Positions 30,632 through 38,720 of a stretch of DNA of 64,000 bases are shown one piece after another. The DNA is taken from assembly GCA_035296625.1 (NCBI GenBank), contig DATHAO010000013.1, positions 46,310 through 110,309 on the forward strand, given 5' to 3'. The translations under genes and the position numbers were made by a program. Numbering within the stretch: position 1 is the stretch's first letter; each line of letters begins with the position of its first letter. The DNA is from DATCLS01 sp035296625. GTDB lineage: Bacteria; Actinomycetota; Acidimicrobiia; Acidimicrobiales; VFJN01. Under the pieces are notes generated by a model, which saw nothing but the letters and a program-made list of their open reading frames with translations, ran no database searches and was not told where the DNA came from.

Positions 30632-31498
30632 TCAGGTCGTGGCGGCGTCGCCGAGGGCGGCGTTGAGGTTGCCCGAGCGCAGGCCCTCGAGATCGAGCGT
30701 GACGTAGCGGTAGCCGGCGCCCCGCACGGCGGCCACCACGTCGTCGCGCCGGGCGACGACGTCGCCCAGGCGGTCGACCGGCACCTCGAGGCGGGCGAGC
30801 TCGCCGTAGTGGCGGACGCGCAGCTCGGCGAAGCCCAGCCGGTGCAGGCCCGCCTCGGCCCGCTCGACCGCGGCGAGACGGGTGAGGGTGACCGGCGTGC
30901 CGTAGGGCAGGCGGGACGCGAGGCAGGCGGCGGCGGGCTTGTCCCACGTGCGCAGGCCGAGGCGCTGCGACCACCCACGCACGTCGGCCTTCGTGAAACC
31001 GGCCTCGACGAGCGGGAACACGGCGCCGTGCTCGGCGGCCGCCCGCTGCCCCGGCCGGTGGTCGCCGAGGTCGTCGACGTTCACCCCGAGCGCCACGGTG
31101 GCGCCCTCGACGTCGGCCACCGGGGCGAGCACGCGCATGAGCTCGTCCTTGCACCAGTAGCACCGGTCGCCGTCGTTGCGGGTGTACGCGGCCCGACCCA
31201 GCTCGTCCGTCTCGACCTCGGCCCAGCGCAGCCCCCACTCGGCGGCGAGCGCCGCGCAGTCGCTGCGCTCGTCGCCCGCCAGCGACGGGGACACGGCCGT
31301 CACGGCGAGTGCGCGCTCGGCGCCGAGCGTGTCGTGGGCCACCCGGGCGAGGAACGCCGAGTCGGCGCCGCCGGAGAACGCGACGACCAGCCGGTCGAGC
31401 TCGCGGAGCCGATCGCGCAGGGTGTCGAGCGACGCCGTCACCAGCGCACCGGCCCCGGTCGGCGCCCTATCGTGGGGTGAACGGTCATGGGTGGGCAT
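30632..31498 (-). CDS. larE: ATP-dependent sacrificial sulfur transferase LarE
   Basis: A 288-residue ATP pyrophosphatase. The PP-loop is SGGADS (42-47), RCYWCK lies at 112-117 and the catalytic-region ACLASRLPYGTPV at 191-203 (Cys192). LarE supplies sulfur for the nickel-pincer cofactor of lactate racemase and related enzymes; the three cysteines (113, 116, 192) hint at the [4Fe-4S] recycling type rather than the sacrificial type, an inference from spacing. Neither larB, larC nor a LarA-like racemase is in the window. ATG 31498 has a weak AAGGAA ribosome site. Divergent from the binding-protein gene to its right. Confidence 0.88.
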   Translation of the reverse strand: MPTHDRSPHDRAPTGAGALVTASLDTLRDRLRELDRLVVAFSGGADSAFLARVAHDTLGAERALAVTAVSPSLAGDERSDCAALAAEWGLRWAEVETDELGRAAYTRNDGDRCYWCKDELMRVLAPVADVEGATVALGVNVDDLGDHRPGQRAAAEHGAVFPLVEAGFTKADVRGWSQRLGLRTWDKPAAACLASRLPYGTPVTLTRLAAVERAEAGLHRLGFAELRVRHYGELARLEVPVDRLGDVVARRDDVVAAVRGAGYRYVTLDLEGLRSGNLNAALGDAATT

Positions 31499-31623
31499 CG
31501 TGACGGTTCCTTAACGCAATTGGGGGGCAGAACGCAACGCGCACAGTCCACCAGGTGGTAGACCTGTGACCCGCAGCGGGGGCGCACACCCGCATGCCAT
31601 TTTCCTGGAACAGGGAGAAGACG

Positions 31624-32961
31624 ATGCGACAGCAAAGCCGGTGGCTCCGCCTCTCGGCCCTGATGCTCGGCCTCTCGTTGGTGGCCGCAGCATGCGGCGG
31701 CGACGACGACGATGACGACGCGACCAGTGACACGACGGCAGCCGCCGATGAGGACGAGGGCGCGACCGCGGCCCCCGAGATCGGTGACGCCAACCCCTCC
31801 TGTGAGGGCGATGCCGACGGCACCCTGAGCATCGGGGCGCTGCTCCCCGAGACGGGTGACCTCTCGTTCCTCGGGCCACCCGCCATCGCGGCGGCCCAAC
31901 TGGCCGTCGGGGAGATCAACGAGAACGGTGGCGTCCTCGACCAGGACGTGGCCTACCGCCGCGGTGATTCCGGCGACTCCGATCCCGACATCGCCAACCC
32001 CACGGTCGACAGCCACCTCGAGAACGGGGTGGACGTCATCCTCGGTGCCGAGTCGTCCGGTGTCTCGCTCAACGTGATCGACAAGATCGTCGGCGCCTGC
32101 AAGATCGAGTTCTCGCCGGCGAACACGTCGCCCGAGTTCACCGAGTACGACGACGACGACCTGTACTTCCGCACCGCCCCCTCCGACATCCTGCAGGGCC
32201 AGGTGCTGTCCGAGCTGATGCTCGAGGACGGCGTCGCCACGGCGGCGCTCCTGGCCCGGCAGGACTCCTATGGCGAGGGCCTGCAGGAGTTCACGGCCGT
32301 GCCCTTCGAGGAGGGCGGCGGCGACGTCGTGGTCAGCCGCACGTATGACCCCGAGGCCCAGACCTTCGAGGCCGAGGTCGACGAGGTGATCTCCGCCGAC
32401 CCGGACGCCCTGGTGATGATCGGCTTCGACGAGTCGAGCCGCATCCTCAACTCGCTCTTCGAGGCCGGGTTCACGCCCCAGGACAAGAAGATCTACCTGG
32501 TCGACGGCAACATCGGCAACGCGCTGGGCGAGAACTTCACCGAGCCCGGCACGCTGAGCGGGGTCAAGGGCACGCTGCCTTCGGCCGAGGTCACCCAGGA
32601 CTTCCGCGGTCGTCTCGAGACGGTCGACCCGAACCTCACCGACCTCAGCTATGGCCCCGAGACCTACGACGCCATCATGATCACGGCGCTGGCCGCCATC
32701 CAGGCCGACACCGATGATCCGGCCGCCGTGGCCCGCGAGATCAACGGCATCACCCGTGACGGCGAGGAGTGCACCACCTTCGCCGACTGCAAGGCCATGA
32801 TCGAGGACGGAACCGACATCGACTACAACGGCCCGTCCGGCCCGCAGGACTTCAGCCAGCCCGGCGAGCCCACGGCGGCCAGCTTCGCCGTGCAGGCCTA
32901 CGGCGAGGACAACCAGATCGACGAGTCGCTGACCGAGTACCGGCAGGCGCAGCTCGGCTGA
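31624..32961 (+). CDS. branched-chain amino acid ABC transporter substrate-binding lipoprotein
   Basis: A 445-residue type I periplasmic-binding fold, exported and lipid-anchored: MRQQSRWLRLSALMLGLSLV then VAAAC as lipobox (Cys near 24) and an Asp/Thr linker. The core begins TLSIGALLPETGDLSFLGPP and continues with AAQLAVGEINENGG and DVILGAESSGVSLNV, the Peripla_BP_6 (LivJ-like) pattern. Acidic overall. It starts at ATG 31624 behind a GGGAG ribosome site; ATG 31594 in frame is less likely. It is encoded tail-to-tail with livHMGF and is presumed to feed that transporter. Confidence 0.9.
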   Translation: MRQQSRWLRLSALMLGLSLVAAACGGDDDDDDATSDTTAAADEDEGATAAPEIGDANPSCEGDADGTLSIGALLPETGDLSFLGPPAIAAAQLAVGEINENGGVLDQDVAYRRGDSGDSDPDIANPTVDSHLENGVDVILGAESSGVSLNVIDKIVGACKIEFSPANTSPEFTEYDDDDLYFRTAPSDILQGQVLSELMLEDGVATAALLARQDSYGEGLQEFTAVPFEEGGGDVVVSRTYDPEAQTFEAEVDEVISADPDALVMIGFDESSRILNSLFEAGFTPQDKKIYLVDGNIGNALGENFTEPGTLSGVKGTLPSAEVTQDFRGRLETVDPNLTDLSYGPETYDAIMITALAAIQADTDDPAAVAREINGITRDGEECTTFADCKAMIEDGTDIDYNGPSGPQDFSQPGEPTAASFAVQAYGEDNQIDESLTEYRQAQLG

Positions 32962-32991
32962 TCGCCGACCTCACACATCACACACGCGACG

Positions 32992-33019
32992 AGGGGCCGG
33001 CCCGCTGGGGCCGGCCCCT
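32992..33019. terminator. bidirectional hairpin terminator between the binding protein and livF
   Basis: AGGGGCCGGCCC-GCTG-GGGCCGGCCCCT: a perfect 12-bp stem with a 4-nt loop, between two convergent genes. No T-run on either side, as usual for such GC-rich genomes. Confidence 0.75.
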
Positions 33020-33044
33020 CCCGCGCCTACCGCGGGCGGCGGGG

Positions 33045-33821
33045 TCAGTCGATCTGCGCGGCCAGCGTGCCCAGGTAGAGCTCGATGACCTTGGGGTCGC
33101 GCAGCAGCGCGTCCCCCGAGTCGGTGTAGGCGTTGCGGCCCTGGTCGAGCACGTAGCCTCGGTGGCAGATCTGCAGGCAGCGGTTGGCGTTCTGCTCGAC
33201 CATCACGATCGAGACGCCCGCGTCGTTGATGCGTTGGCAGTTGATGAACACCTCGTCCTGGAAGGCCGGCGACAGGCCGGCGGAGGGCTCGTCGAGCAGC
33301 AGGACCTGCGGGTCGGGCATGAGGGCCCGTCCCATCGACAGCATCTGGCGCTCGCCCCCCGACAGCGAGCCCGCCCGCTGCTTCCGGCGCTCGGCCAGGC
33401 GGGGGAACATGTCGGCCACGGCTTCGAAGCGCTCGTCGAACGTCTTGGGCTTGCCGTACACGCCCATCTCGAGGTTCTCCTCGACCGTGAGGCGGGGGAA
33501 CACGTTGTCGTTCTGGGGCACGTAGCCGATGCCCCTCGCCACGAGGGCGTGGGCCTTGAGGCCCGTGACCTCGTCGCCTCGCAGGCGCACGACGCCGTCG
33601 CGGACGGGGATCAGCCCGAACAGGGCCTTGACCAGCGTCGACTTGCCGGCGCCGTTCGGCCCGATGACGCCCACGAGCTCGCCGTCGACGAGCTGGAGGT
33701 TCACCCCGTTGAGGATGTTCACCTCCGGCACGTAGCCGGCCACGATGTCGGACGCCTCGAGCACGACCGGGCGGGCGGTGATCCCCGCCGCCGGGCCGGC
33801 CTGCGGGGTTCCCTCGGTCAC
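33045..33821 (-). CDS. livF: branched-chain amino acid ABC transporter ATPase (LivF)
   Basis: A 258-residue ABC ATPase. Walker A is GPNGAGKST (54-62), the Q-loop VPQNDN, the signature SLSGGERQ, Walker B QVLLLDEPSAGLSP and the H-loop region VMVEQNANRCL. The short form without a C-terminal extension is typical for LivF. GTG 33821 overlaps the livG stop (GTGA). Last gene of the livH-livM-livG-livF operon. Confidence 0.93.
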   Translation of the reverse strand: MTEGTPQAGPAAGITARPVVLEASDIVAGYVPEVNILNGVNLQLVDGELVGVIGPNGAGKSTLVKALFGLIPVRDGVVRLRGDEVTGLKAHALVARGIGYVPQNDNVFPRLTVEENLEMGVYGKPKTFDERFEAVADMFPRLAERRKQRAGSLSGGERQMLSMGRALMPDPQVLLLDEPSAGLSPAFQDEVFINCQRINDAGVSIVMVEQNANRCLQICHRGYVLDQGRNAYTDSGDALLRDPKVIELYLGTLAAQID

Positions 33822-34786
33822 GCCTCCTCCTCCCGGGCCTGCCGCTCGGCCTCGATGGCCGCCTCGGCCTCGGCCAGCTGGCGGTCCTGTTCCGCGCGGT
33901 CCATCGGCGTGCCGTGGTGGGCGCCCAGGTACGCGTCGATCACGGCGGGATTCGTGACGATCGAGGCGTGGGTGCCCTCCGCGACGATCTCTCCGTCACT
34001 CATCACCACGACCCAGTCGCTGATCGTGCGGACGACGTCCATGTCGTGCTCGACGAACACCACCGTGAGGCCCTCGTCGCGCAGCTCCGCCACGTGCCGG
34101 ATGATCGTCTGGGCCAACGCCGGGTTCACGCCGGCCATGGGCTCGTCGAGCATGACCAGCTTCGGCTGCGCCATGAGCGCCCGGGCCATCTCGAGGAGCT
34201 TGCGCTGGCCGCCCGACAGGGTGCCGGCGTACTCGTCGCGCATGTGGGTCAGGTTGAACCGGCCGAGCAGCTCGACCGCCCGGGCCTCGATCTCCTTCTC
34301 CTGGCTGTTCCACAGGCGGGGCAGGAGGGCCCGGAAGAAGTTCTCGCCCAGCTGCTCGGTGGCGCCGAGCTTCATGTTGTCCATGACGGAGAGCCGGGCC
34401 AGCGCCTTGGTGAGCTGGAACGTGCGGACCATGCCGGTGCGGGCGATCTTGTGGGCGCCGAGGCCTTCGAGCCGCCGGTCGTCGAACGTCCACGAGCCGG
34501 TGTCGGGCTTGTCGAAGCCGGTCAGCAGGTTGAAGAACGTCGTCTTGCCGGCGCCGTTCGGGCCGATGAGGGCGGTGATCGCCTCGCGCTGCACCTCGAG
34601 GTGCCTCACGTCGACCGCGGTCAGGCCTCCGAAGCGGCGGCGGACCTCGTCGGCCACGAGGATGGGTTCGGGCTTGGGCGCCCCAGGGGACGACCGCACC
34701 TGGTCGAACGGGTTGGGTCGCGCTCCGTCGGGCAGCGCCTCGTCGGGCAGCGCCAGGGCCGGGGCGTCGGTTGGGGCGTCGGTCAT
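33818..34786 (-). CDS. livG: branched-chain amino acid ABC transporter ATPase (LivG)
   Basis: A 322-residue ABC ATPase. A 30-residue acidic/proline leader precedes the domain; Walker A is GPNGAGKTT, the Q-loop is in RTFQLTKAL, the signature TLSGGQRK, Walker B LVMLDEPMAGVNP, and the switch VVFVEHDMDVV. The C-terminus AYLGAHHG is the LivG family end, followed by an extra Glu/Ala-rich tail of about 30 residues (AEAEAAIEAERQAREEEA) that is not usual. ATG 34786 overlaps the livM TGA (TGATG). Confidence 0.93.
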   Translation of the reverse strand: MTDAPTDAPALALPDEALPDGARPNPFDQVRSSPGAPKPEPILVADEVRRRFGGLTAVDVRHLEVQREAITALIGPNGAGKTTFFNLLTGFDKPDTGSWTFDDRRLEGLGAHKIARTGMVRTFQLTKALARLSVMDNMKLGATEQLGENFFRALLPRLWNSQEKEIEARAVELLGRFNLTHMRDEYAGTLSGGQRKLLEMARALMAQPKLVMLDEPMAGVNPALAQTIIRHVAELRDEGLTVVFVEHDMDVVRTISDWVVVMSDGEIVAEGTHASIVTNPAVIDAYLGAHHGTPMDRAEQDRQLAEAEAAIEAERQAREEEA

Positions 34787-35778
34787 CAGCGCTCTCCCAG
34801 GGCGATCTCGCGCCGGTCGCCGAAGATGCCCTGTGGTCGGTAGACCATCAGCAACACCAGACCGATGCCCACGAGGATGAAGCGCACGTTGCCCGCCTGG
34901 TTGCTGTCCATGATGCTGGAGGGTATGAGGTCGTTGGCCACGGCCTCGTCGAGTATGCCCTGGGTGAAGGCGAGCAGCGCCCAGAAGATCATGGCGCCGA
35001 CGACCGGGCCCCAGACCCGGGCCATGCCGCCGAGGATCAGCGCGGCGTAGGCGTAGAACGTGGGGATCGTGCTGAAGCTGCCCGGCGTGATCGACGCCTG
35101 GGTGATCATCCAGAACATGCCGCCGACGGCGCCGATGACCCCGCCGAGCACGAGGCTCTGCATCTTGTAGCTGTAGACGTTCTTGCCGAGGCTGCGCACG
35201 GCGTCCTCGTCCTCGCGGATGGCCTTGACGATGCGACCCCACGGGCTGTGCATGAGCATGCGCACCAGGAGCACGGCGAGCAGGACGGCGACCCAGCCCA
35301 CGCTCAGGATCCACAGGTCGCGGGCGCTGTAGTGCCAGGGCCCGAACCCGTAGTCGCCGCCCGGGATGGGGTTGGCGTCGAAGAAGTCGCCGGCGAAACC
35401 GGTCAGCCCGTCGGAGCCTCCGGTGACGTCTCGCCACGACGGCGCCGACATCATGAACCGGAAGATCTCGGACGCGGCGATCGTGACGATGGCCAGGTAG
35501 TCGGCCCGCAGGCGCAGCGTCGGGATGCCGAGCAGCAACGCCAGGCACACGGCCGCCCCCACACCGATCAGCACGCCCACTATGAGGGGCACGTCCCAGG
35601 TGGTGACACTGATGGCCACCCCGTAGGCGCCGATGGCCATGAAGCCGACCTGGCCGAAGTTCAACAGGCCCGTGTAGCCGAAGTGGACGTTGAGGCCGAT
35701 GGCGGCGAGGGAGTAGATGATGGCCTCGCGGCCGACGAGCGCACGCAGGGTCCCGTTGAGGATGCTGTGCCAGTTCAT
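34786..35778 (-). CDS. livM: branched-chain amino acid ABC transporter permease (LivM)
   Basis: A 330-residue inner-membrane permease with about 9 helices. The family blocks GYTGLLNFGQVGFMAIGAYG (near 34-53), LRLRADYLAIVTIAASEI (near 91-108) and GVIGAVGGMFWMI are present, and the end VLLMVYRPQGIFGDR is typical. ATG 35778 is 5 nt after the livH stop. Acts with LivH to form the translocation pathway. Confidence 0.93.
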   Translation of the reverse strand: MNWHSILNGTLRALVGREAIIYSLAAIGLNVHFGYTGLLNFGQVGFMAIGAYGVAISVTTWDVPLIVGVLIGVGAAVCLALLLGIPTLRLRADYLAIVTIAASEIFRFMMSAPSWRDVTGGSDGLTGFAGDFFDANPIPGGDYGFGPWHYSARDLWILSVGWVAVLLAVLLVRMLMHSPWGRIVKAIREDEDAVRSLGKNVYSYKMQSLVLGGVIGAVGGMFWMITQASITPGSFSTIPTFYAYAALILGGMARVWGPVVGAMIFWALLAFTQGILDEAVANDLIPSSIMDSNQAGNVRFILVGIGLVLLMVYRPQGIFGDRREIALGER

Positions 35779-35783
35779 GCGTC

Positions 35784-37145
35784 CTACCCCACTCGTTCCG
35801 CTTGACCGAGGATGCCCTGGGGCCTCACCAGCAGGATGAGGATCAGGATGAACAGCGCGGTCACGGTCTTGAACTCGGAGGGGATCACGAGGGTCGACAC
35901 CTCGACGACCATGCCCACCACCATCGAGCCGACGAGGGCCCCGTAGGCCGTGCCCAGCCCGCCGAGCGTCACGCCGGCGAACATGAGCAGCAGCAGCTGG
36001 AAGCCCATCTGCCAGCTCACCTGCTCGGACAGGCCCTGGAGGATGCCGCCGAGGGCGGCGAGGCCGGCGCCGGCGGCCCACACCAGGTTGATCACGCGGT
36101 CGACGTCGACGCCCGAGGACTCGGCCAGGTCACGGTTGTCGGCCACGGCGCGCATCGCCTTGCCGGTCCGGGTGCGCTGCAGGAACAGCGCCACGCCCAC
36201 GAGCACGAGGATCGAGAGCACCATGCCGAAGAGGTCGCGCGGCACGATCGTGACCGGGCCGAGCTCCAAGCCCTCGGTCTGCAGGGAGTACTGCCGGTAG
36301 GCCCGGTTGAAGCCCCCGAACTGGAGGTTGTACGTGTAGCGCACGGCGATGCCCACGCCGATGCTGATCACCAGCATGGCGATGAGGCCGGTGCCCCGGT
36401 TGCGCAGCGGTCGCCAGAAGAACCGGTCGAAGGCCGAGCCGACCAGCGTGGCGACGAGGATGGCCAGCGGCGCGGCGATCAAGATGTGCCACCCGAACGT
36501 GACGTTGAACAGGTACGCCATCAGCGCACCGAACGTCACCAACTCGCCGTGGGAGAAGTTCGTGAGCCGCGTCGTGCCGAAGATCAGCGACAGGCCGATC
36601 GCGCACATGGCGATGATCAGCCCGAAGCGCAGGCCTTGCACGGTGAGGCGCAGGAACCGGTCCAACGTCGACGACACGTTGCGGCCCACGTCGTCGCCGA
36701 ACCCCAGGGGGAACAGAACGGGTGTGTTGGCCCGGCCCTCGCGCACCCGAACGTCGAGCGACGGCCGCTCGTTGCGCAGGCCGACGTCCTCGGGCAGCGT
36801 CTCCTCGTCGAGGGTGATCGTGTAGGTGCCGGGGCCAGGCACCGGGACCTCGAAGCGTCCGTCGGCGTCGGACTCGACCGACTCGGAGAACTCCCCGTCG
36901 GCCGACTCGACCGTGACGGTGGCACCCTCGACGGTCTGAGCCTCGTCGTCCTGCTCGTAGCGCAGGTTGCCCGAGACGATCAGGGCGTCCTCGGCAGGGG
37001 CCTCACCGGTGGCCGCGGTCGTCGGGGTCGCGCCCGGCGGCGCCGCCGTGGTCGGCGTACCCCCCGGAGCCTGGGCCCCCGCCCCCGGTGCCAGCGCCAT
37101 CCCGACGGCCGACGCGGCCACCAGCGCCACCACCAATCTCCTCAT
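35784..37145 (-). CDS. livH: branched-chain amino acid ABC transporter permease (LivH) with N-terminal extracellular domain
   Basis: A 453-residue permease of unusual architecture. Residues 1-25 form a cleavable-looking signal peptide ending in GAGAQA; then a Thr/Pro linker and, at about 52-135, a beta-rich domain with VEGATVTVESADGEF, SDADGRFEVPVPGPGTYTIT (carboxypeptidase-regulatory/transthyretin-like fold). From about 165 the LivH core begins: GLIIAMCAIGLSLIFGTTRL, TNFSHGELVTFGALMAYLFN, VADNRDLAESSGVDVDRVI. LivH alone is normally near 300 residues, so this is a fusion that would place an Ig-like domain outside the membrane, possibly docking the binding protein. ATG 37145 has an AGGAG site. 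First gene of livHMGF. Confidence 0.9.
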   Translation of the reverse strand: MRRLVVALVAASAVGMALAPGAGAQAPGGTPTTAAPPGATPTTAATGEAPAEDALIVSGNLRYEQDDEAQTVEGATVTVESADGEFSESVESDADGRFEVPVPGPGTYTITLDEETLPEDVGLRNERPSLDVRVREGRANTPVLFPLGFGDDVGRNVSSTLDRFLRLTVQGLRFGLIIAMCAIGLSLIFGTTRLTNFSHGELVTFGALMAYLFNVTFGWHILIAAPLAILVATLVGSAFDRFFWRPLRNRGTGLIAMLVISIGVGIAVRYTYNLQFGGFNRAYRQYSLQTEGLELGPVTIVPRDLFGMVLSILVLVGVALFLQRTRTGKAMRAVADNRDLAESSGVDVDRVINLVWAAGAGLAALGGILQGLSEQVSWQMGFQLLLLMFAGVTLGGLGTAYGALVGSMVVGMVVEVSTLVIPSEFKTVTALFILILILLVRPQGILGQAERVG

Positions 37146-37345
37146 GTGTGCTCCTATTCGCAGGACCGGGAGCTTACGGGACGCCACCGCGCGACCCATC
37201 GTCCCGAGCGCTCGACGCCCTCGTTTCACACGTCCGTCATCCCCCGGGCGCTCACGGTCGGGCGATTCGCGCAGCAGATCGCCCGTGCACCCGACAGGAC
37301 GGACAGACTAGCCCCAGCACCTCGGCGGACGGGCGAGACGGGAGT

Positions 37346-38032
37346 TCAGTCGACGACACCCACGGCGGCCAGCACCTCGGACAGCGTGCCGACGACACCG
37401 GTCACGAACGGGCCGAACTCGGCATAGCGGGCCGAGGCCTCGTCGTAGCGCATCGTGTAGACGCACGCCTTCAGGTCGTCGGGGTGGACGCCGAAGAGCG
37501 TCACGCCCCACTCGTAGTCGTCGAGGCCGGTCGAGCCGGTGATCAACTGCAGCACCCGCCCCGCGAAGTTCCGCCCCGAACGGCCGTGGTCCATCATCAG
37601 GCGCTCGCGGTCCTCGTACGGCAGCTCGTACCAGTTGTGCTCGTCGCCCCGGCGCTTCGTCATCGGGTAGAAGCAGAACGCCGTCTTGCCCTCGGGCGGC
37701 AGCTGGGGATAGAGCCGGGGGCGCTTGCGCTCCTCGGGCATGCCCTGCGCGTACTCGGACACCTCGGTCAGCGACACGTAGCTGTCGACCACGTGCAGGC
37801 CGGCCGCCTCCACCTCGGTCTGGAAGCGGCGCAGGCGCCACAGATCGGGGCCGAGCGCGAGGAGGCAGACGTCGCCCTTGTGGCCGAGGAGGGCCACGGG
37901 CACTACCTGGTGCTCGTCGGCCTCGAGGGACTTGACCGCGGCCGCCACGGCCGTGCCGTCGGCCAGCGGGGTCACGGCGCAGAACAAGTGGACGACGTTC
38001 CACCCGACGGTGGGTGCGAGGGGCTCGGCCAT
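37346..38032 (-). CDS. hemQ: coproheme decarboxylase HemQ/ChdC (chlorite dismutase family)
   Basis: A 228-residue heme-binding protein that decarboxylates coproheme III to heme b in the coproporphyrin-dependent pathway of Gram-positive bacteria. Conserved blocks: FYPMTKRRGDEHNWYELPYE (near 121-140), RLMMDHGRSGRNFAGRVLQL (near 143-162; the His is the proximal ligand) and ITGSTGLDDYEWGVTLF (near 163-179). Length is normal. Leaderless start at ATG 38032 behind TAGCCT. Other heme genes are not in the window. Confidence 0.93.
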   Translation of the reverse strand: MAEPLAPTVGWNVVHLFCAVTPLADGTAVAAAVKSLEADEHQVVPVALLGHKGDVCLLALGPDLWRLRRFQTEVEAAGLHVVDSYVSLTEVSEYAQGMPEERKRPRLYPQLPPEGKTAFCFYPMTKRRGDEHNWYELPYEDRERLMMDHGRSGRNFAGRVLQLITGSTGLDDYEWGVTLFGVHPDDLKACVYTMRYDEASARYAEFGPFVTGVVGTLSEVLAAVGVVD

Positions 38033-38038
38033 GGCGCG

Positions 38039-38044
38039 AGGCTA
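38039..38044 (-). promoter_or_regulatory. -10 box TAGCCT of hemQ
   Basis: TANNNT hexamer 6 nt before ATG 38032. Confidence 0.55.
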
Positions 38045-38073
38045 CCGGCGACGGTGGGCGCGACACTGGCCCG

Positions 38074-38676
38074 ATGGAGCCAGGTCACGCCCGTCCTCGC
38101 CCCCGGGGCGCCCTCGTCGGCGCGGCGCTGCTCGCCCTCGCCGGTGTCGCGGCAGCCGGCTGCGGGGACGACGACGACAACGGCGGCGAGACGACGGCCG
38201 GGGCCGACGCCGCGGCCGCCGACGCCGTGTGCACGCTCCTGCGCGGGTGGAACGACGACTACGGCGAGGTGCTCAACGCCACGTCGCAGACCATCACCGA
38301 CGAGGACGACCCTGCCACGGCCACCGACGTGCTCGTCGGCGGGTTCGACGAGCTGATCGCCATCGGCGAGGACCACGTCACTGAGGTCGACGAGCTCGAC
38401 CTGCCCGCGATCGCCGAGCGCGACGCCCTGCTCGACGAGCTGCGCGCCGGTGCCGAGCGGTCGATCGCCGTCCTCCGGGAGGAGCGGGAGGAGGCCGCGG
38501 CGCTCGGCCCGATCGAGGTGGCCGACCAGCGCGGCGCCCTCGGCGGCGCCTTCACCGGCGTCGAGCGGGCCACCTCGGTCTTCGAGCCCCGTATCGCCGC
38601 CTACGGCGACGATCTGCAGCGGGCGTTCGCCGCGGACCCCGGCTGCGCCCACGTCGTGCAGCCCACGGGCGACTGA
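38074..38676 (+). CDS. lipoprotein of unknown function
   Basis: A 200-residue exported lipoprotein: basic N-terminus, LVGAALLALAGVAAAGC with the lipid-modified Cys near 30, then an acidic Gly linker. The mature part is an all-helical-looking domain (VCTLLRGWNDDYGEVLNATS; ERSIAVLREEREEAAALGPI) with a lone CxxxV end (PGCAHVVQ). Two Cys residues in the mature domain (near 52 and 190) could form a disulfide. Family not recognised. ATG 38074; a GACACT -10-like box lies 6 nt upstream. Divergent from hemQ. Confidence 0.7.
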   Translation: MEPGHARPRPRGALVGAALLALAGVAAAGCGDDDDNGGETTAGADAAAADAVCTLLRGWNDDYGEVLNATSQTITDEDDPATATDVLVGGFDELIAIGEDHVTEVDELDLPAIAERDALLDELRAGAERSIAVLREEREEAAALGPIEVADQRGALGGAFTGVERATSVFEPRIAAYGDDLQRAFAADPGCAHVVQPTGD

Positions 38677-38720
38677 CCGCCGCCGCGCCGGACCGCAGCG
38701 TGCGGGCCCGGCGATCGGCG

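Noticed and set aside
31499..31623. Riboswitch or attenuator upstream of the amino acid binding protein
   Set aside because: Small dyads (GTCCACC/GGTGGTAGAC; TTCCTGGAA) are present but match no riboswitch class that I know, and there is no leader peptide with codon runs.
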